NCBI GenBank assembly: GCA_021737545.1
Contig: JAIPDT010000012.1
Span: 1-35,828 of the forward strand
DNA from: Desulfobacteraceae bacterium
GTDB taxonomy: Bacteria > Desulfobacterota > Desulfobacteria > Desulfobacterales > Desulfosalsimonadaceae
Length of the DNA: 35,828 nt
Reading direction: 5' to 3'
Shown: in pieces, positions 10,160 to 18,869 of the stretch
Position numbering within the stretch: the stretch's first letter is position 1
Layout of the letters: the number at the start of each line of letters is the position of its first letter
Notes under the pieces: model-generated
What the model saw: the letters and a program-made list of their open reading frames with translations, nothing else
Databases searched by the model: none
Told to the model about the DNA's origin: nothing
Position numbers and translations under genes: made by a program

Positions 10160-11059
10160 ATGACAAAGACCGTATTTGAAACTCAGTTTGAGGAACTGCC
10201 GGTTTTCAAGCGCGGGAAAGTGCGTGATATATATGATCTCGGGCAAAACCTGCTGATGGTGGCCACGGACAGGATTTCCGCCTTTGACGTGATTATGAGC
10301 GATCCAATACCGGAAAAAGGGCGGCTTTTGACCCGGATTTCTCTTTTCTGGTTTGAAATAATGAAGTCGATCATAGACAACCACGTGGTTGCAAGCGATG
10401 TTAATGAATATCCTGATTCATGCCGCCCCTATGCGGAAATTTTAGAGGGGCGAAGCATGCTGGTGAAAAAGACCCAACCCCTGCCGGTAGAGTGTGTTGT
10501 CAGGGGGTATATTTCGGGTTCGGGCTGGCAATCCTACCAGGCTACCGGTAAAATCTGCGGTATTGAGCTGCCTGATGGGCTGCGCGAATCAGATCCGCTG
10601 CCGGAGCCCATATTTACGCCCTCCACCAAAGCCGAGCTCGGCGAACACGATATGAACATCGGCTTTGACGAAGTCGTTGAAATGATAGGGGCCGGGCGTG
10701 CGCAAGAGGTACGGGATCTGAGCTTGCAGATCTACAAGAAAGGTGCTGAAATAGCGGAAAAAAGCGGTATTATCATAGCTGATACCAAATTCGAATTCGG
10801 CTTGGATGAAAACGGCGGCCTTGTCCTGATAGATGAAATCCTGACCCCTGATTCCTCCAGGTTCTGGCCCAGGGACACCTACAAGCCCGGCGGCCCGCAG
10901 GAAAGTTTTGACAAACAGTACTTAAGAGATTACTTAAACTCCGTTAACTGGGACAAAACACCGCCCGCGCCGCAGCTTCCCGGACAAGTGATTGAAAACA
11001 CCCGGCGCAAATACGAAGAGGCGCTTCAAGCTCTTGTCAGTCAGGCAGATGCAAGCTGA
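10160..11059 (+). CDS. purC: Phosphoribosylaminoimidazole-succinocarboxamide synthase (SAICAR synthetase)
   Basis: Ligates aspartate to CAIR using ATP, in de novo purine synthesis; cytoplasmic. The 299-aa sequence is the longer form of the family. It has the start region [11 protein letters not shown], the block [28 protein letters not shown], the nucleotide/substrate loop [25 protein letters not shown], and the magnesium/active-site block [21 protein letters not shown] is 7 nt before the ATG. The last 11 nt overlap the start of the ParB-like gene, so the two are probably translated together although their functions appear unrelated. Confidence 0.97.
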   Translation: MTKTVFETQFEELPVFKRGKVRDIYDLGQNLLMVATDRISAFDVIMSDPIPEKGRLLTRISLFWFEIMKSIIDNHVVASDVNEYPDSCRPYAEILEGRSMLVKKTQPLPVECVVRGYISGSGWQSYQATGKICGIELPDGLRESDPLPEPIFTPSTKAELGEHDMNIGFDEVVEMIGAGRAQEVRDLSLQIYKKGAEIAEKSGIIIADTKFEFGLDENGGLVLIDEILTPDSSRFWPRDTYKPGGPQESFDKQYLRDYLNSVNWDKTPPAPQLPGQVIENTRRKYEEALQALVSQADAS

Positions 11060-12035
11060 ACATACGGCAATCGACACAGCTTTTATTGACTTATCAGATA
11101 AGCGTTATCTGTTCACGGATCAGCGGGGCATTGACACCCTTGCCGACTCCGTTGGCCGTGTGGGGCTGATAAATCCCCCGATCCTCCAAATGCGACAGAA
11201 TGGCGATTATAGGGTGGTTTCGGGTTTCAGGCGGGTATCGGCATGTATAAGATTAAATTTCCGGCAGATCCCGGCCCGCACAATCGGATCAGAGGCGGAT
11301 TTTCTGTATTGCATCCGGATAGCTGTAGCTGACAATGCATCGGCCCGGGCGCTGAGCCTGGCAGAACAGCGCCGCCTGGTGGAAAAACTTTATGATCTAT
11401 GCGGTTCAAAAGAGGCCGTATCTTCTGCCCTGGATCAGATTGGTGTTTTCATGCCCGGCGAGCTGGTGGAAAAGTTTATCCGCATCTCGACACTTCCGCC
11501 AGCCGTTCAAGAAGGTTATGCCGAAAATTATATTTCTCTTAATACAGCCCTTGCCATGGAATCCATGTCCCGGGCCTCTGCAGAAGCCGTTGCAAGGCTT
11601 TTTGAAATCCTGCGGCCGACAGTCAATCGGCAGAAGGAAATCCTTGGCGGGTTAAACGATCTTGCCGGCAGGCAGGGGATAACGATTGAGTCGGTGCTCA
11701 GAAGCAGGGAATTTGCCGATATACTTGAGGCTATGGATATTGACCGTGGCCGGCGCATGCATTTACTTCGCTCGGAAATTTACAAACGCAGATACCCTGC
11801 ACTCAGCAGCGCAGAGGCCGAATTTTTCCGGCACAAGAACAATCTGGGGTTGGAAGAAGGCATGGATTTAAAGCCGCCCCAGAATTTCGAGGATACAACA
11901 TATACTGTTATTTTACGGTTTTCTTCGACCCGGCAGCTTTGCTGCCAGGCTGAAACTCTGGGCAGGATCTGCCGAAACCCTGATTTGGAAGTCATATTAA
12001 AGCGCGAAATTGAAGATCAGCAAGATCTATATTGA
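11049..12035 (+). CDS. ParB/Srx-fold N-terminal domain protein
   Basis: A 328-aa protein. Residues about 10-90 form a ParB-like domain: [25 protein letters not shown] (the GxRR motif of the ParB CTP-binding fold) and then [15 protein letters not shown] in the place of the ENxQR-type second motif. The middle is helical ([34 protein letters not shown]), resembling the helix-turn-helix-bearing central part of ParB. The C-terminal third has no motif I recognise. It lacks a parA partner here, so chromosome segregation is unlikely. The ATG at 11049 overlaps purC by 11 nt; the frame is open upstream (to about 10992) but lies inside purC. The end overlaps the SplB-like gene by 26 nt, suggesting the two work together. 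Substrate and DNA target are unknown. Confidence 0.78.
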   Translation: MQAEHTAIDTAFIDLSDKRYLFTDQRGIDTLADSVGRVGLINPPILQMRQNGDYRVVSGFRRVSACIRLNFRQIPARTIGSEADFLYCIRIAVADNASARALSLAEQRRLVEKLYDLCGSKEAVSSALDQIGVFMPGELVEKFIRISTLPPAVQEGYAENYISLNTALAMESMSRASAEAVARLFEILRPTVNRQKEILGGLNDLAGRQGITIESVLRSREFADILEAMDIDRGRRMHLLRSEIYKRRYPALSSAEAEFFRHKNNLGLEEGMDLKPPQNFEDTTYTVILRFSSTRQLCCQAETLGRICRNPDLEVILKREIEDQQDLY

Positions 12036-13116
12036 TGCTTCCGCTGAAGACGATCCCCTCGCCCGGCAAATCCCTGATCGGCTTGGAGTTCCTGTAGACC
12101 ATATCGGCGATCCGGCATGGCTCTACAAAGGTGTGGCAAAAGCCCCGGACCCTGAATCCGCAGGGAAATCGGTTCTTTTGTTGACACGGAACAAAGGGAG
12201 TTTTATCCGAAACTGCCCCGGCACATCGCATTACACCTGCTGCGGTTACCGGATTCTCCATATCGGTGCGTATTGCTCCATGGATTGTGCTTACTGCATC
12301 CTGCAGGCTTATTATCATCCCCCGGTTCTGCAGTTTTTTACCAATCAAGGACAAATGTATGAAGAGTTGGACGGTTTTTTTGCAGAGGGACACACGGGAA
12401 GGATCGGAACCGGGGAGTTTACAGACAGTCTTATATGGGAACGAGTATTTCCGATAGCAAGATATCTTGTAAATTATTTTTCAGGTCAGGATACGGCGAT
12501 TCTGGAACTCAAAACCAAAACCGCCGCAGTTGACAGCCTTCCGCAAACCGGCCATTGCAAAAAAACCATCATGGCATGGTCCTTGAACACCGAGTCTGTT
12601 ATCAGGGAACAGGAGCGGAGCACGGCCTCTCTTGAATCAAGGATCGCTGCGGCTGAAAAGGTTCAGGCAAACGGATACCCCCTGGCTTTTCACTTCGATC
12701 CCATGATCCTGTATCCAGGGTGCCATCAGGACTATGCCGGGGTCGCAGACAGGCTGTTTTCCCGCATTGATCCTTCAAACATAGTCTGGATCAGCCTGGG
12801 TTCTTTCAGGTTTATGCCTGAGCTAAAAGAGGTGGCCGCCAGGCGCTTTCCGGACTCAGGAATCGTATACGGCGAGTTTATTAAGGCATTGGACGGAAAG
12901 ATGCGTTATTTTAAACCTCTTCGCATTCGTCTCTACAGAAGCCTCATAGAAAGGATCCGCGAAAAAGCCCCTGGAGTTTTGCTTTATTTCTGCATGGAAG
13001 ACCAAGAGGTCTGGGAAAAAGCGCTCGGTTATACCCCTGAAGCATACGGAGGGCTTTCCCGTATGCTTGATATGCGCGCCGAAAAGATGTGCGGCCTTAA
13101 ACGGACGGGGCAATAA
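12010..13116 (+). CDS. SplB-like (spore photoproduct lyase family) radical SAM protein
   Basis: A 368-aa radical SAM enzyme. C89, C93 and C96 (CSMDCAYC) form the CxxxCxxC cluster for the 4Fe-4S centre, followed by ILQAYY. The N-terminus [16 protein letters not shown] and the segments RIAAAEKVQANGYPLAFHFDPM and ISLGSFRF align with the B. subtilis SplB layout. Two features differ from true spore photoproduct lyase. The position of the catalytic Cys141 (SCTSD in SplB) is Glu136 here (GTGEFTD). There is also an extra CCGYRIL segment (C77, C78) before the cluster. The organism type is not expected to sporulate. TTG 12010 is taken as the start because the first residues are already conserved and the gene overlaps the ParB-like gene. 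The reaction is unknown; photolyase activity is unlikely. Confidence 0.85.
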   Translation: MKISKIYIDASAEDDPLARQIPDRLGVPVDHIGDPAWLYKGVAKAPDPESAGKSVLLLTRNKGSFIRNCPGTSHYTCCGYRILHIGAYCSMDCAYCILQAYYHPPVLQFFTNQGQMYEELDGFFAEGHTGRIGTGEFTDSLIWERVFPIARYLVNYFSGQDTAILELKTKTAAVDSLPQTGHCKKTIMAWSLNTESVIREQERSTASLESRIAAAEKVQANGYPLAFHFDPMILYPGCHQDYAGVADRLFSRIDPSNIVWISLGSFRFMPELKEVAARRFPDSGIVYGEFIKALDGKMRYFKPLRIRLYRSLIERIREKAPGVLLYFCMEDQEVWEKALGYTPEAYGGLSRMLDMRAEKMCGLKRTGQ

Positions 13117-13148
13117 GGTTTATTTTTGGGGTTCGAGAAATAAACAGC

Positions 13149-13176
13149 TTGCAAATATATGAAAATGTGCTAAAAA
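13149..13176 (+). promoter_or_regulatory. Possible promoter of the HD-GYP gene
   Basis: TTGCAA (13149-13154), a 16-nt spacer and TAAAAA (13171-13176) lie in the AT-rich 123-nt gap after the SplB-like gene. The gap also has an AT-only inverted repeat GTTTATTT/AAATAAAC (13118-13145) that could be a weak terminator. Both readings are tentative. Confidence 0.28.
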
Positions 13177-13239
13177 ATTAAAACAAAAATGATTTTCGGT
13201 GTTAACCTTTAATCCGGTTTTTGAGGCGATCCGAGCGCT

Positions 13240-15210
13240 ATGAAACCAGAAAATGAATCCCACCTGTCAAATGCGCCGCTTTACAACAGTCGTATTATAA
13301 AAACCTATATACAACTGCTCAGGAAAAAATATCCGCATGTCAATATTTCGGAGATCCTGGAAGATGCCGGCATAACCTTATGCGAGGTCGAGGATCAGGG
13401 ACACTGGTTTACCAGTGATCAGATGGACCGTTTCTATGAGGAACTGGTCACAGCAACCGGCAACAAGAATCTTGCAAGAGATGCCGGGCGTTATGCCTCG
13501 CTTCCCGAGTCAATCGGCGCAATTCGCTATTATGTGCACAGCTTTTCGAGTCCCGCAAGATTCTACGAAATGGTCGGCAACGCTTTTGCCCGCTTTACCA
13601 GAACGGTTTATTCCCGGTCGCGCCATATCGGTTCGGACAAGGTTGAGGTCACGGTAAAACCGAAATCCGGGATAACTGAAAAACCGTACCACTGCGAAAA
13701 CCGCAAGGGTTTCTTCGAAGCCGTGCTCAGTATTTTCAATAACCGGTTGATCCATATCGAACACCCCGAATGCATGTTTGACGGCGGCAGTGTGTGCCGC
13801 TACATTATTTCCTGGAACAAGTCTGCCGGCGATTATTTCCGGATGATCCGGAACTACGTGCTGATAATCTTTCTGCTTGCAGGTCTTTTCTCGATTGTAT
13901 ACCTTCCCGTCACTCAAGGATTGATCGTAGTGTCCACTTTGATGGTGCTGCTTTTGGCAACTGCCTTTTTCGGCGAGCGGTTTGATAAGAGAAATCTGGC
14001 GGTTGCCATGCACAACTTGCAGGAGTCAAGCGAGCAACTCGTGGACCAGATCGATATCAATTACAATAATTCACTGGTCACCCGGGAAATCGGACAGGTT
14101 GTAAACCGTTACACCAACCTGGAAGATGTGCTGTCTGCCATCGTGGATGTTTTAAGTTTTCGGTTGGACTATGACAGGGGCATGCTTATGCTCTGCGATC
14201 CGGACAAGAAAAAGCTGCGGTTTGCCGCGGGCTTCGGGTACACAGAAAAGCAGCACAAATTTCTTAAAAATATCGAGTTCCAGCTTGACAGGCCCGAATC
14301 CAGGGGGGTTTTCGTGCTCTCGTTCCGGGAGCAAAAGCCTTTTTTGATCAATGATTTAAACGATATAGAAGCTTCTCTTTCTCCCCGCAGTATTGAATTT
14401 GCCAGGCAAATGGGAGCCATCTCCTTTATCTGTTCCCCGATAATCTGTGATAATGAAAGCCTGGGCGTGATAGTGGTTGATAATGTGCGCTCCAAGCGCC
14501 TGCTCCTGCAAAGCGATATGAGTCTGCTGGTGGGCGTATCCCACATTATCGGCATCAGCATCCGTCACACCCAGCATCTGGAGGCAAGAGAAGAGCAGCT
14601 ACATTCCGTGCTCAGGATCATGGTTTCGAGCATTGACGCTCGTGATCCCGTAACCAAGGGGCATTCCGAGTTGGTTGCTGAATATTCCACCGGTATTTGC
14701 GAAGAGCTCGGACTGGACAAGGAATACCGCGAGGTGGTGCGGGTTGCGGCTCTTCTGCACGATTATGGCAAGATTGGTATTCCGGATGCGCTTTTAAAGA
14801 AAAATGACGGTTTGACCTCCAATGAATATGAATATATAAAGAGCCATGCTGAAAAGACCCGTGAAATCCTTGAACAGATCAATTTCGAGGGGGCGTTAAA
14901 GCATGTGCCGGCAATTGCCGGAGCCCACCACGAAAAGATGGACGGAAACGGATATCCCAGGGGGCTCAAAGGGAAGGATATTCCTCTGGGAGCACGAATT
15001 GTCGCGGTTGCAGATAATTTCGAGGCGCTTACCGCCTGCCGATATTATAACGTCCCCATGCCTCCGGCCCGGGCCATTGACATGATCCTGCAGAATATCG
15101 GCACCTATTTTGACGGGGATGTGGTAGAGGCGTTTATACGTTATTATAACCGTGTTTATCGGAGTCATCAGGCCGGGACGGGCCAAAACAGCCGCAGGAT
15201 GAGAGGTTAA
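13240..15210 (+). CDS. Membrane-bound GAF/HD-GYP c-di-GMP phosphodiesterase
   Basis: A 656-aa protein expected to hydrolyse c-di-GMP. Residues 15-195 form an N-terminal sensory-type domain (GHWFTSDQMDRFYEEL, GNKNLARDAGRY, ENRKGFFEAVLSIFNN, ending C186RYIISW), seen in desulfobacterial signalling proteins but of unknown ligand. Two membrane helices follow (about 204-222 and 227-244), then a GAF domain (about 285-445), then HD-GYP (455-640). The catalytic signature is complete: H507 and D508 in LLHDYGKIGIPD, H536, H563-H564, HHEKMDGNGYP (GYP at 571-573) and D592. GAGG precedes the ATG by about 13 nt. It faces the large PilZ gene with 13 nt between stops, which places a c-di-GMP degrader beside a c-di-GMP receptor. 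Confidence 0.9.
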   Translation: MKPENESHLSNAPLYNSRIIKTYIQLLRKKYPHVNISEILEDAGITLCEVEDQGHWFTSDQMDRFYEELVTATGNKNLARDAGRYASLPESIGAIRYYVHSFSSPARFYEMVGNAFARFTRTVYSRSRHIGSDKVEVTVKPKSGITEKPYHCENRKGFFEAVLSIFNNRLIHIEHPECMFDGGSVCRYIISWNKSAGDYFRMIRNYVLIIFLLAGLFSIVYLPVTQGLIVVSTLMVLLLATAFFGERFDKRNLAVAMHNLQESSEQLVDQIDINYNNSLVTREIGQVVNRYTNLEDVLSAIVDVLSFRLDYDRGMLMLCDPDKKKLRFAAGFGYTEKQHKFLKNIEFQLDRPESRGVFVLSFREQKPFLINDLNDIEASLSPRSIEFARQMGAISFICSPIICDNESLGVIVVDNVRSKRLLLQSDMSLLVGVSHIIGISIRHTQHLEAREEQLHSVLRIMVSSIDARDPVTKGHSELVAEYSTGICEELGLDKEYREVVRVAALLHDYGKIGIPDALLKKNDGLTSNEYEYIKSHAEKTREILEQINFEGALKHVPAIAGAHHEKMDGNGYPRGLKGKDIPLGARIVAVADNFEALTACRYYNVPMPPARAIDMILQNIGTYFDGDVVEAFIRYYNRVYRSHQAGTGQNSRRMRG

Positions 15211-15223
15211 AAGCTGAATACAA

Positions 15224-17314
15224 TTATTTCAGAGAATTGTAAACCTTGAAGAATTCGTCCGTATATTCCATATTCATTGCCCACAGACAGTATACCCTGT
15301 CATAGGAAATCCCTGCGTTTTCCACATAGGAAAGAGGATAGATAAGAACCGGGGTTTTTGCTGCGGAATAATAGTCTTCCATCATTGACAGCGCCTGCCG
15401 GAGAATTTCATACGGAGTATTCTGATCGATAACAAAGACGCTGATGCAGTTTGTCAGATCCGACAGGTTCAGGGCGAAGTCTGAAATATTGGCCATTATC
15501 ACCGCTTTTGCATCATTTCCCCGCCGCAATGCAAATACCCGTCGTTCCCGCCACAATCCCATTTCGTGATACCGGTCGGATAAATCGTTTCTGGTTCGGA
15601 CCGGTTTTTCAGCAACCAGGTCGAGCGCGTTTATCATTTGTCCGCCGGAATACTGTCTGTAAAAGTCTCTCAATTCACAAAGATCTTCATACTCGGATTG
15701 TGCCAGGCTCCATCCACTGGTAAGCTGCTTGCCCCCCCTCGCCAGTATGGTATGGTGATATGAGAATTCGTCTATAGAGCATGCCTCAGGATTGTTAATA
15801 TGTTTTGCCGCCCCGCCGAAGAAATGTGCGGGGAAATGGTTTGACGGCCTGTAATAACATATCAGGTATGACATTTGTGAAGAGGCCAGCCTGTGGGTGT
15901 CATAGGCAAATGAGCTGATCTGGTCCACCATCTCAACACCGGAGCCCAAACGCTTTCCCGTTCTGGCGGCCAGGTGATGAATCAGCCATGTTTTTTCGTA
16001 AAAACGCAGCATAGCCAGATGGGCGAGGATAGTGCCGTTTTGTTGCCAGGTAAAGTGTCTGGCCACAGTGGACTGGCATGTGTAAAGTTTTTCGTAGGTC
16101 TTTTTTATTTCCTCTTTGTAGGGCCTGATAAAAGCATATTTCTTTGGATATATAAACCCGGTTTCAAAGAAAAAGTCCCACAGCGAATCTATATCCACTT
16201 GATTGCATATGTATGAATGAGTGTTTTCCGCCTGGTGAATCAGGGACATCAAGCGTACATGGTCATTGGGGTCCATGTCGAGAAACGCGATGCCGCACCT
16301 GATGAATTCCTGCCCCTGTTTTGATGTAAAGCTTCGGGTGTAGGTTATTTGGGCCTGGCACCGGATGCTGAATGCATTGGAAAAATTGATGTTCATTTCC
16401 GGTAGGATCAGGCCTGCAACCATGACGGTATCTTTCCTGAACTCTTCTACCGAGATGCCTGCTCCTGAAATGTCAGTCGCCTTGAGATTGACCAAGTGCC
16501 CTGTAAATGGATGCCGGAAGACTATATCCGGAGACGGTGAAATCGAGACCCGTCTGCTTCTATACTCCCTGGGGGCAAATCTCTGGATGGTGTCATTTAC
16601 GGGCTCGAGCACCAGAGTCTTTTCATCCCTCTGGCGGGCTCTCTTGAGTACGCGGCATTCACCGGAATAAAGGGTGCCTTTCTCTGATTCCAGAAGAAGG
16701 TTTAAAGTGTTGGTAGTGTTGAGAAACTGGATAGGTAAGGCATCGTCTGACAGGGTCAGTGTCACGCAGAATGCCGAAGCGTTGAAGTCCTTTAATTTCC
16801 CTGTAAACATCAATCCGTTCTGTAGAAGCCTGGCATGGATCGAGCGGCACTCATATCTGATAGACAGGCGTGATGATGTAATCTCCGCTTTTTCCGGAAG
16901 TACAAGGCAGACGCCTTTTTCACTGGCCGCACGGAGTTGGGTTTCAGCGTAAATCAGTTCGGTGCCCCATGAAAACGAGAATCCGTGTATCCGGTAATTT
17001 TCAAGCCCGGTATAAAAAGCGGAAATATTGCGCCACAGGCAAAGCAGGTATTTTTCGAAGCAGGGCTGGGGAATGGCTTCAACGACCAGCTTGCGGGAGG
17101 TCTCAACATGTTGGAAATGTATGCGGATGTTTTGGTTTCTGAAATGTCGGAGGTTTAAAATATTGACAAGTTTATTTTTCCCCAGGGTCCTTTTTCCCTG
17201 CGAAGATTTGGTGTCAAGATCGGTGTCGATCAGGCGGCGGCTAAAGAGCGTAACTTCGTCATCCTTTTTCCGGGCAGTTGTATGTGAACCGGAGGGATTG
17301 CGAAGATAATCCAT
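15224..17314 (-). CDS. Large PilZ-domain protein with uncharacterised C-terminal half
   Basis: A 696-aa protein. Residues about 60-240 form a region of beta-strand character that may be a YcgR-N-like or second divergent PilZ barrel. Residues 243-365 are a canonical PilZ domain: a basic cluster RFAPREYRSRR (245-255) and DISGAG (281-286, the DxSxxG motif), so c-di-GMP binding is likely. The C-terminal ~325 residues (from about 372) lack a motif I can name with confidence; HFTWQQNGTILAHLAMLRF and later Trp/Tyr/His-rich stretches are reminiscent of a GNAT acyltransferase-like fold. No signal peptide or membrane span is evident. AGAGG lies 7 nt before the ATG. Convergent with the HD-GYP gene, divergent from the DHH gene. 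Likely a c-di-GMP-controlled enzyme or regulator. Confidence 0.8.
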   Translation of the reverse strand: MDYLRNPSGSHTTARKKDDEVTLFSRRLIDTDLDTKSSQGKRTLGKNKLVNILNLRHFRNQNIRIHFQHVETSRKLVVEAIPQPCFEKYLLCLWRNISAFYTGLENYRIHGFSFSWGTELIYAETQLRAASEKGVCLVLPEKAEITSSRLSIRYECRSIHARLLQNGLMFTGKLKDFNASAFCVTLTLSDDALPIQFLNTTNTLNLLLESEKGTLYSGECRVLKRARQRDEKTLVLEPVNDTIQRFAPREYRSRRVSISPSPDIVFRHPFTGHLVNLKATDISGAGISVEEFRKDTVMVAGLILPEMNINFSNAFSIRCQAQITYTRSFTSKQGQEFIRCGIAFLDMDPNDHVRLMSLIHQAENTHSYICNQVDIDSLWDFFFETGFIYPKKYAFIRPYKEEIKKTYEKLYTCQSTVARHFTWQQNGTILAHLAMLRFYEKTWLIHHLAARTGKRLGSGVEMVDQISSFAYDTHRLASSQMSYLICYYRPSNHFPAHFFGGAAKHINNPEACSIDEFSYHHTILARGGKQLTSGWSLAQSEYEDLCELRDFYRQYSGGQMINALDLVAEKPVRTRNDLSDRYHEMGLWRERRVFALRRGNDAKAVIMANISDFALNLSDLTNCISVFVIDQNTPYEILRQALSMMEDYYSAAKTPVLIYPLSYVENAGISYDRVYCLWAMNMEYTDEFFKVYNSLK

Positions 17315-17411
17315 ATACGGCCTCTATGGCAGATCCCTGGAAAATGAACCGGGATCTTTTTTGCCGGTTTGTTATGGGTTTATGAAGTCCGGATTTTATT
17401 TCTGTTTTATT

Positions 17412-17441
17412 TTGTTATTAATACCATTCAATATTTATGAT
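17412..17441 (+). promoter_or_regulatory. Putative promoter of the DHH/CBS gene
   Basis: TTGTTA (17412-17417), an 18-nt spacer and TATGAT (17436-17441, 5 of 6 to consensus) in the divergent gap between the large PilZ gene and the DHH gene. It would give a 5' leader of about 90 nt before the ATG at 17539. Confidence 0.42.
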
Positions 17442-17538
17442 ATGCAAGACAAATCCCTCAAGAAGACCTAAAATGGTTGAAAATTTAATTGATATTGTCA
17501 TATATTATCATGAATTAATCAACGGCCGGGAGGTTTGG

Positions 17539-18840
17539 ATGCAGATAGCCACCACGCACAAAAATACCGATTTTGACGCTCTGGCCTCGCTGGTTGCGGC
17601 ATCCCTGATTTATCCGGGCACCGTGGCGATTCTCCCCAAAGCCGTCAATCCCAATGTTAAGGCATTTCTTTCCATCCACAAGGATATGTTCGACTTGGCA
17701 AGTATTGACGAAATCGAGCTTGCCGGGGTTGAAAAATTGATCGTAGTGGATACCAACAAATGGTCCAGACTTGAAAAAATGGAAAAACTCCGTGACAGCG
17801 CCAATCTGGAAATCCTGATGTGGGATCACCATGATGCGGTTGACTGCGATATTGATGCTTCATGGGAGTGCCGGGAAAAAATCGGCGCCACTATTACGCT
17901 TATGCTCCGTGCCTTAAAAGAAAGCGGAACACGGATTTCATCAATCCAGGCGACCCTTTTTCTCTGCGGGTTGTACGAGGATACCGGCAACATGACCTTC
18001 CCATCAGCAACGGCGGAGGATGCTTATGCCGCAGGTTATCTGCTGGACAAAGGGGCGGACCTGGGCATTCTTAACACCTTTTTGCAGCCTGCTTATGGAG
18101 AAAAACAGAAAGATCTTCTGTTTGAAATGCTGAGACATGCAACCAGGCGCAAAATAAACAACTACAGCGCAAGCATCAACATCGTCAATATCGAAGGTCA
18201 TATCAACAATCTCTCTATAGTTGTTCACATGTACCGCGAGATCGTAAATGTGGACGTGGCTGTGGGAATTTTTGTCCATAAGGAAAACGGCAAGTGCATC
18301 ATTATCGGAAGGAGCGTAGTAAGCGACATTAACATCGGGTCCGTTATGCGCAGCATGGGCGGCGGAGGGCATCCCGGAGCGGGTTCCGCGCTGCTTAAAT
18401 CCGTGGCTCCTCAGTCGGTCAGGCAATGGATTACAGAGCTTTTGAAAGGCAATCAGGAAAGCTCCGTTCAGGTGCGGGATCTTATGTCATCACCCGTTAT
18501 ACAGGTTACAAGCGATACATCCATGTCTGAAGTGGCCCGGATTTTAGAGGAAAAGGGGTGCACCGGTCTGCCGGTTATAGACAACGGGAAATTAAGAGGG
18601 GTTATTTCAAGAAGAGATTTTAAAAAGCTTAAAAAGCAGTCTCAACTCAACTCTCCGGTCAAGGCTTTTATGAGCACGAAAAATATCACCATTGTTCCTG
18701 AGCAAAGCCCGATGCAGGCCGCCAGACTGATGGTCAAGCACGATATCGGTCGTCTGCCGGTAGTAGAAAAGGATCAAATTGTCGGTATTATTTCCAGGTC
18801 CGATGCCATGCGGTATTTCTATGATGCGCTGCCGGAGTGA
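17539..18840 (+). CDS. DHH-family phosphoesterase with two CBS domains
   Basis: A 433-aa protein. The DHH domain (about 1-170) carries THKNTDFDALAS (metal ligands D11 and D13), IVVDTNKW, the name-giving DHH at 96-98 and LYEDTGNMTF. The DHHA1 domain follows with GGGGHPGAGSA (about 275-285). Two CBS domains close the protein (about 312-366 and 374-428, each ending in a GVISRRD / GIISRSD-type strand), which normally bind adenine nucleotides and regulate. In many deltaproteobacteria the same architecture continues into a tRNA/poly(A) nucleotidyltransferase domain; here it stops after CBS. The start at 17539 has GGGAGG 5 nt upstream, although the frame is open back to 17437. Likely a Mn-dependent nucleotide or oligonucleotide phosphoesterase; the exact substrate is unknown. 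Confidence 0.85.
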   Translation: MQIATTHKNTDFDALASLVAASLIYPGTVAILPKAVNPNVKAFLSIHKDMFDLASIDEIELAGVEKLIVVDTNKWSRLEKMEKLRDSANLEILMWDHHDAVDCDIDASWECREKIGATITLMLRALKESGTRISSIQATLFLCGLYEDTGNMTFPSATAEDAYAAGYLLDKGADLGILNTFLQPAYGEKQKDLLFEMLRHATRRKINNYSASINIVNIEGHINNLSIVVHMYREIVNVDVAVGIFVHKENGKCIIIGRSVVSDINIGSVMRSMGGGGHPGAGSALLKSVAPQSVRQWITELLKGNQESSVQVRDLMSSPVIQVTSDTSMSEVARILEEKGCTGLPVIDNGKLRGVISRRDFKKLKKQSQLNSPVKAFMSTKNITIVPEQSPMQAARLMVKHDIGRLPVVEKDQIVGIISRSDAMRYFYDALPE

Positions 18841-18869
18841 ATCGGATAGTTGGTCTGAGATGTTTTGCT

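Noticed and set aside
11049-12035. Chromosome partition gene parB with origin region
   Set aside because: No parA, no parS-like 16-nt palindromes and no dnaA/gidA/gidB neighbours were seen; only the ParB-like fold is supported.
13118-13145. Terminator after the SplB-like gene (GTTTATTT/AAATAAAC)
   Set aside because: Only A-T rich pairs with a 12-nt loop; too weak to list as a terminator on its own.
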